From assembly GCA_963642145.1 (NCBI GenBank), contig CAVIFU010000055.1, forward strand, positions 1 to 8,687: a stretch of DNA of 8,687 nucleotides, in the 5' to 3' direction. The translations under genes and the position numbers were made by a program. Below, one piece after another: positions 6,101 to 8,687 of this stretch; the stretch's first letter is position 1; each line of letters starts with the position of its first letter. The DNA comes from Stercoripulliclostridium_A sp963642145. Its GTDB lineage: Bacteria > Bacillota > Clostridia > Christensenellales > DTU072. The notes beneath the pieces are model-generated. The model was not told the origin of the DNA and did not search any database. It worked only from the letters and a program-made list of their open reading frames with translations.

Positions 6101-8123
6101 CATCTGCACTTTCCAACGCCCCGCTCCCTTGGCAGGCGAATATAACTACAAGTTATATCAAGGATATGCATCTAAGACTTTATATTTAACCGGAGCAATG
6201 AACGGTAACTTCTTAGCTACGTCCGAAACCGCTACCGACGCTGCAGTCGTAGTTCTCAAAAAAGTAGAAGGCGGTTACACCATTCAAATTAAGGATGGCA
6301 AGTACATTGCCGTTAACGAAAGCGGTTACCCTGTATTCCAAGACACCGCTGCCGTTTGGACTTGGAACGATGAAGCAGGCGTTATGGTTATGAATGTCAA
6401 CGGTACGGGTTATTATCTCGGTACGTATAAGACCTTCACCACTATAAGTGCAAGCAAAATTAGTTACATAACCGGTGAAAAAGTTACCACTATCGGTTCT
6501 TCCAACTTCATCTGCAAATTCGCAACTATTTCGGATACGCCCGATACGCCTGATACTCCGGATACCCCTGATACCCCTGATACCCCTGCTGAAGGAACAA
6601 AGTACACTTTAAGCGAATACATTACCGAAAGTAACACAAATAGTGAAGATCTTTCGATTGCCGACGGTGCTGTAACGTTTAAGTTGGTAAAAGATGAATT
6701 TGCAGCTAATTATGTAGGTCAAGTTAGAGTTTACTCTGGCAAGTCAGGCGTTATAGTATTTAATAAAGCGATTAGTAGCATTACTATAACTGCAAAAGGA
6801 AAGGATAATGGAGAAGCAACGGTAACTGTTTATGTTTCTAACGACGGTACTAATTATACGGAAGTAAAAAATGTTGTGATTTCCGCTTCTTCAGAAAACA
6901 ATTTCAATCTTGGCGGTTCATATACCTATGTTAAAATTGCATCTACAGGAAAGCAACTCCAAATCACAGCTATCGAAGTAGTTTATGCAGCCGAAGGCGG
7001 AGAAACTCCCGATACGCCCGTAACTCCCGATCCTACCGATCCCGATCCTACAGATCCTACCGATCCTGAAGAACCTACAGAAGAATACGAAGCTAAAACC
7101 TTAGCCCAATTCGTTGCTTTAGAAGATGACGCAACCAAGTTCTACCAAATCGAAGGCGTCGTAGTAAAAGTAGAAAACACTACCTATGGTAACATTTACA
7201 TTACCGATGGTATAACTACCCTTTACGTTTACGGACTTTGTGCTGAAAAAATGGCGTACAGCAACAGCAAGTTTACTAATCTACAAGACTTTAACACCTT
7301 AGGCGTAGAAGTCGGTACCCACGTCGTTCTCGTTTCCGCAAAAATAAGTTTTAACAACACGGTTGAAGCGGTTGGTAGCGGTTTAATTAGTAAATCGAAC
7401 GCAAGCGACCAAGAAATGATTTACGTTGCTAAATATAACGTAGACGTTGCCGAATCCGTAAGCGCAAGTTTTGACCTTCCTACATACGAAGGCGTTACCA
7501 TTACTTGGACTTCCGATAACGAAGCAATCGCTATCAGCGGAAATACCGCTACGGTAACTCAATCTTCAACCGAACAAACTGTTACATTGACCGCCAAATA
7601 TACTTGCAATACCGCAACCGAAACCGTAAATTACGAAGTTAAAGTTGCAGCAAAAATCGAAGGCGTTCAAACTCTTACTTTTGATTTTGTCAATACCGTC
7701 AAAGGTTGGGAAGATTGGAATAATAGTTATTCTGCCCATACATTGAACGCAAACGGAGCAGAAATCAGCTTCAATTATGCTAGTAAGCAAACAAGCACTA
7801 TAATGGATCGTCCCGTTGTTGCAACAGGCAAAAATGAAGCAAATCATGATTCATATGTAACTGTAAATATGGGTGCGACTCAAATATCGTCTGCAACCTT
7901 CAATTTGAAGCAATGGAGTAATAAGACTTTTACTTCAATCAAAATTGAATATTACAAAGACGGTGAATGGAAAGAAGCAACTATCACGGGTACTTTAAGC
8001 GGCGATAGTGCGTTTACTGCGACTTTTGAAGCCACTTCTCAGGTAAGATTACATCTTTATAAAAATAGTACAAGTAATGTTCAAGTTGGTCTTACCAGCA
8101 TCGAAGTAACCACCGTTGCATAA
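3159..8123 (+). CDS. Giant modular surface lipoprotein with Ig-like, OB-like and triplicated modules
   Basis: This 1654-residue protein has a lipobox LGAC (Cys23) and no LPXTG sorting signal, so membrane attachment should be through lipid. I see no catalytic motif. Approximate modules in order are: atrophied-Ig-like 50-112 (ATWTSDS) and 118-206 (ITWSVDE); OB-like 213-310 (ITMKGYVVEI, LYMVDE) and 337-433 (GDIVTVKGILGNYNG); Ig-like 444-530 and 541-619 (VAWSTDA); module A1 631-758; Ig-like 765-841; A2 847-986; A3 990-1122; TPD linker 1126-1143; beta-sandwich-like 1147-1278; Pro/Asp/Thr linker 1282-1309; OB-like 1315-1410 (YQIEGVVVKV, NIYITDG); Ig-like 1419-1498 (ITWTSDN); C-terminal beta-sandwich-like 1502-1654. 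Such OB, Ig and sandwich mixes occur in extracellular nucleases and surface-binding proteins. Binding or scaffolding is the likely role; the ligand is unknown. Asn codon use changes sharply between modules. Confidence 0.85.
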   Translation: MNRKIGVILLALVAVICLSLGACQLDKGTGLTKQETLDTYILENEGQVVKEDFALESRIGDYRATWTSDSENVVIEKTESGYLARVTIPEEDETVTLTVDLRGATKQFTIRLQAITATDFVDSFNFVQNRSTVYDSFDLPQTTTYKGREATITWSVDEAYADYISVSDDNDKCLVTPSSLNPEVKLNAEFTYNETTAKGIYTFTVSEKMEHLQEVDYWYSNTGVSITMKGYVVEIGVAWAQSYANVSLYMVDENLDAGYYLYRVKCDAANAAKLKPGVYVEATGTTNTVYNGLYETNAGGTLTVDDTKTIDLSTTVYPIDNDVLSGAPASNYNQSRLVSLTGWKVSAKAKAAPTEGKTATLFTLQKDGVKVSVAVSKYMEGAYATKSTDATWNAFVAKYEEINVGDIVTVKGILGNYNGAQIMPLSADDIVIGGTETEYESAAKVKTAITAVDEAFNAIPKLIATNKTYELPTSDDVTVSYRLLGTRKTFAIAEGNLVVTPGVEEVATVEVKYTCGDYTAYAFKTLHAKYLDDQGKAEWELKNLEVESAIIEAGEYNLPAPSFFDGAKVAWSTDANYATINGNKLTVALPLEASKLELTATVTVGEKTATAKFYISVSALNTLKTVYLTAPKAGEYKALALYQKNLAKNLYATGEMNGYYYATTEDITKAAAIVVAEVEGGYTLQLKSGKYLAIIANGTYTNVVFQADAVVWTWSETAQTFVCDVNGTKYFLGTSGTYTTYSAQKEEKATSSFVGKLYVGTQTASAQELVDEIIENLPTTVAEDFALDFKASWEVKSGTGIEIDGLTAKVTKANVAQTVVLKATLTYNGETATAEKEITVAPKNEVPLEGTYAYGLYQKNLDKTLYATAEITSDRYFATTENPMEAAEFTLVKATDVEGYYIKVGGKFVEVGNNSASKTTVLLNATATGVWTWNSEAGVMTFAFEGVDYYLGTFSTYNTVSASKVSFITGDELGTIGVSQFICTFQRPAPLAGEYNYKLYQGYASKTLYLTGAMNGNFLATSETATDAAVVVLKKVEGGYTIQIKDGKYIAVNESGYPVFQDTAAVWTWNDEAGVMVMNVNGTGYYLGTYKTFTTISASKISYITGEKVTTIGSSNFICKFATISDTPDTPDTPDTPDTPDTPAEGTKYTLSEYITESNTNSEDLSIADGAVTFKLVKDEFAANYVGQVRVYSGKSGVIVFNKAISSITITAKGKDNGEATVTVYVSNDGTNYTEVKNVVISASSENNFNLGGSYTYVKIASTGKQLQITAIEVVYAAEGGETPDTPVTPDPTDPDPTDPTDPEEPTEEYEAKTLAQFVALEDDATKFYQIEGVVVKVENTTYGNIYITDGITTLYVYGLCAEKMAYSNSKFTNLQDFNTLGVEVGTHVVLVSAKISFNNTVEAVGSGLISKSNASDQEMIYVAKYNVDVAESVSASFDLPTYEGVTITWTSDNEAIAISGNTATVTQSSTEQTVTLTAKYTCNTATETVNYEVKVAAKIEGVQTLTFDFVNTVKGWEDWNNSYSAHTLNANGAEISFNYASKQTSTIMDRPVVATGKNEANHDSYVTVNMGATQISSATFNLKQWSNKTFTSIKIEYYKDGEWKEATITGTLSGDSAFTATFEATSQVRLHLYKNSTSNVQVGLTSIEVTTVA
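5049..5432 (+). repeat. Gene 3 repeated module A1
   Basis: Residues 631-758 are the first of three related modules of roughly 130 residues. Shared landmarks are LYQKN (641-645), LYAT (650-653), YATTE (661-665), EGGYTLQLKSGKYLAI (679-694), VVWTW (710-714) and YFLGT (730-734). A1 lacks the SASK...FITG...FIC tail of A2 and A3 and ends in a lysine/glutamate-rich stretch instead. The GKYLA, W-W and YYLGT pattern hints at a beta-trefoil-like sugar-binding fold, but that is only a guess. Confidence 0.75.
5697..6116 (+). repeat. Gene 3 repeated module A2
   Basis: Residues 847-986 repeat the A landmarks: LYQKN (856-860), LYAT (865-868), FATTE (877-881), EGYYIKVGGKFVEV (898-911), VWTWNSEAGVM (930-940), YYLGT (949-953), SASKVSFITG (961-970) and FICTF (981-985). 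The 15-base stretch TTATATCAAAAGAAT is identical to A1 (5724-5738 and 5079-5093). An Ig-like module (765-841) separates A1 from A2. Confidence 0.78.
6126..6524 (+). repeat. Gene 3 repeated module A3
   Basis: Residues 990-1122 form the third copy, three residues after A2: LYQ (999-1001), LYLTGAMNG (1008-1016), LATSE (1019-1023), EGGYTIQIKDGKYIAV (1037-1052), VWTWNDEAGVM (1066-1076), YYLGT (1085-1089), SASKISYITG (1097-1106) and FICKF (1117-1121). A2 and A3 share the base string GTTTGGACTTGGAAC at VWTWN, which suggests duplication that is not very old or gene conversion. Confidence 0.78.
6534..6587 (+). repeat. Six-unit 9-bp tandem repeat coding the (DTP)6 linker
   Basis: Six units of GAT-ACN-CCN encode DTPDTP... 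(residues 1126-1143), a flexible, extended linker between module A3 and the following beta-sandwich-like domain. The last three units are identical (GATACCCCT), as expected from replication slippage, so the unit number may vary between strains. Confidence 0.9.
7002..7085 (+). repeat. Second Pro/Asp/Thr/Glu-rich linker
   Basis: Residues 1282-1309 (ETPDTPVTPDPTDPDPTDP, then TDPEEPTEE) form a low-complexity acidic linker between the 1147-1278 domain and the third OB-like module. The coding repeats GATCCTAC and GATCCC are less regular than those of the first linker. Confidence 0.85.
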
Positions 8124-8135
8124 TCAATCTAATCT

Positions 8136-8155
8136 TATTTAGTGTAAACTAAATA
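8136..8155 (+). other. Perfect 8-bp hairpin with GTAA loop before the terminator
   Basis: TATTTAGT-GTAA-ACTAAATA is a perfect stem closed by a GNRA-type tetraloop in RNA. It starts 12 bases after the gene 3 stop and ends one base before the terminator stem. It could stabilise the mRNA 3' end. The stem is A+T-rich, and its role is inference. Confidence 0.55.
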
Positions 8156-8156
8156 C

Positions 8157-8186
8157 AAAGCCGAGGGCGATTTCGCCCTCGGCTTT
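8157..8186 (+). terminator. Intrinsic terminator of the three-gene unit
   Basis: AAAGCCGAGGGCG (8157-8169) and CGCCCTCGGCTTT (8174-8186) form a perfect 13-bp stem with an ATTT loop, 33 bases after the gene 3 stop. The T tract is short: TTT in the stem, then AATCATAT. The A-rich left arm matches the T-rich right arm, so the hairpin may also act on transcripts arriving from the right. Confidence 0.9.
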
Positions 8187-8195
8187 AATCATATC

Positions 8196-8446
8196 AGCCT
8201 TCACCTGGTAGGGGAAGGGGGACCGCTTTGCGGTGGATGAGGTTGGAAAGTTAATATAAACATTACGGTTATATAGACCGTCCAACCTCCTCAGTCGCTA
8301 CGCGCCACCTTTGCTAAGCCGCAGACGGCAATCCTCTCGTCAACTACGTTGACAACCCCACCTCGGCTATTTAAGCCTCGGGCTACGGCTACAAACAGCG
8401 CACTGTGTTGTTTGCTTAACGCCTCACCCCCTACCAGGTGAAGGCT
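8196..8446. mobile_element. MITE-like element with 19-bp perfect terminal inverted repeats
   Basis: AGCCTTCACCTGGTAGGGG (8196-8214) is the exact reverse complement of 8428-8446. The 251 bp between and including these ends encode no protein. Inside are an ACCGC-TTT-GCGGT hairpin (8222-8234), an inner inverted repeat GAGGTTGGA (8239-8247) / TCCAACCTC (8281-8289), and repeat copy R1. Size, terminal repeats and lack of a transposase fit a miniature inverted-repeat element moved in trans. I see no clear target-site duplication beside the ends, so the true ends or the mechanism may differ. Confidence 0.6.
8249..8424 (+). repeat. Dispersed hairpin-rich repeat, copy R1
   Basis: This is the fullest copy in the window. 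It contains GCCG-CAGA-CGGC, GTCAAC-TAC-GTTGAC (8339-8353), GGCT-ATTTA-AGCC and a terminal hairpin at 8393-8413. It ends in GCTTAACGCCT. Bases 8304-8392 are identical over 89 bp to R2 (8567-8655), 263 bp downstream. It is inverted relative to L. Confidence 0.85.
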
Positions 8447-8466
8447 TTCTCCAAGGTGAAGGCTTT
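8436..8466 (+). repeat. Duplicated MITE end AGGTGAAGGCTTT
   Basis: AGGTGAAGGCTTT occurs at 8436-8448, inside and just beyond the right terminal repeat, and again at 8454-8466, an offset of 18 bp. The second copy could be a leftover of another insertion or a slippage duplication. Confidence 0.7.
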
Positions 8467-8473
8467 CCGGCAG

Positions 8474-8499
8474 GTCATCCTGAGCCTGTCGAAGGATCT
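8474..8499. repeat. Short intergenic repeat of the TCCTGAGCCTGTCGAAGGA type
   Basis: The core ATCCT...AGGAT is an imperfect palindrome. From general knowledge, this string recurs between genes in many unrelated bacterial and metagenomic assemblies, with no protein product. A perfect GCGGC-GTT-GCCGC hairpin follows at once (8501-8513). Confidence 0.6.
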
Positions 8500-8532
8500 A
8501 GCGGCGTTGCCGCGCAAGGATACGCATATTTA

Positions 8533-8687
8533 TTATATAGCCAACCTCATCCGTCAGTCTTCGACTGCCACCTTTGCTAAGCCGCAGACGGCAATCCTCT
8601 CGTCAACTACGTTGACAACCCCACCTCGGCTATTTAAGCCTCGGGCTACGGCTACGGACAACACACTGTGTTATCCGCTTAACGCCT
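8533..8687 (+). repeat. Dispersed hairpin-rich repeat, copy R2
   Basis: This is a direct copy of R1, identical over 8567-8655. It differs near the left end, where CAGTC-TTC-GACTG (8554-8566) replaces the GTCGC-TAC-GCG region of R1. It also differs in the terminal hairpin (8656-8676), whose closing A-A/T-T pairs become G-G/C-C. It ends in GCTTAACGCCT exactly at the last base of the window. Confidence 0.85.

Noticed and set aside
1162..7847. Several minus-strand and one plus-strand open frame inside the three genes
   Set aside because: They overlap well-supported genes, lack ribosome binding sites and encode no recognisable motif.
3159..8123. Enzymatic function or cell-wall sorting for gene 3
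   Set aside because: I saw no catalytic motif of a nuclease, protease or glycosidase, and the C terminus lacks LPXTG and a membrane tail.
1..8687. Circular molecule or terminal direct repeat
   Set aside because: The window ends share sequence in inverted, not direct, orientation.
8187..8687. tRNA or structured RNA gene in the 3' flank
   Set aside because: The many hairpins belong to repeats. No cloverleaf or known RNA signature was seen.

Overview
The window carries one convincing transcription unit of three genes, all on the + strand (373-8123), set between copies of a dispersed, hairpin-rich intergenic repeat. Each product starts with a lipoprotein signal peptide and lipobox (FAGC, FVGC, LGAC). 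Genes 1 and 3 have AGGAG ribosome binding sites. The coding style, MKK-type lipoprotein leaders and moderate GC suggest an uncultured, probably gut-associated Clostridia (Bacillota) genome. This is inference: the window has no rRNA or other taxonomic marker.

Layout. Bases 5-134 hold a repeat copy (L). Bases 135-372 form a gene-free leader with an isolated GTCAAC/GTTGAC dyad (169-188) and a striking array of four GACC-n-GGTC dyads at about 18-bp spacing (221-288). Gene 1 (373-1809) is an extracellular solute-binding protein of the carbohydrate ABC importer type, with no permease or ATPase in the window. After 34 bp, gene 2 (1844-3112) is a lipoprotein with a staphylococcal-nuclease-like domain that keeps the catalytic residue set, followed by a beta-rich, OB-like domain. 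After 46 bp, gene 3 (3159-8123) encodes a 1654-residue lipoprotein built from atrophied-Ig-like modules, three OB-like modules, a module repeated three times, two Pro/Asp/Thr linkers and two beta-sandwich-like domains. A strong intrinsic terminator follows (8157-8186).

The 3' flank (8187-8687) is non-coding. It holds a 251-bp MITE-like element with 19-bp perfect terminal inverted repeats (8196-8446), a short repeat of the TCCTGAGCCTGTCGAAGGA type, and a further repeat copy (R2). R2 shares an 89-bp perfectly identical core with the copy inside the MITE (R1). Both window ends lie at the edge of this repeat family.

How the genes may work together (inference): gene 2 would cut nucleic acid outside the cell, gene 3 would be a long envelope-attached binding or scaffold protein sharing an OB-type module with gene 2, and gene 1 would capture a small solute for import by transporter subunits encoded elsewhere. 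The genes may equally be three co-expressed surface lipoproteins with separate jobs. The items most worth a second look are the gene 2/gene 3 module sharing, the triplicated module, the codon-usage mosaic in gene 3, the upstream dyad array, and the covarying hairpins of the repeat family.
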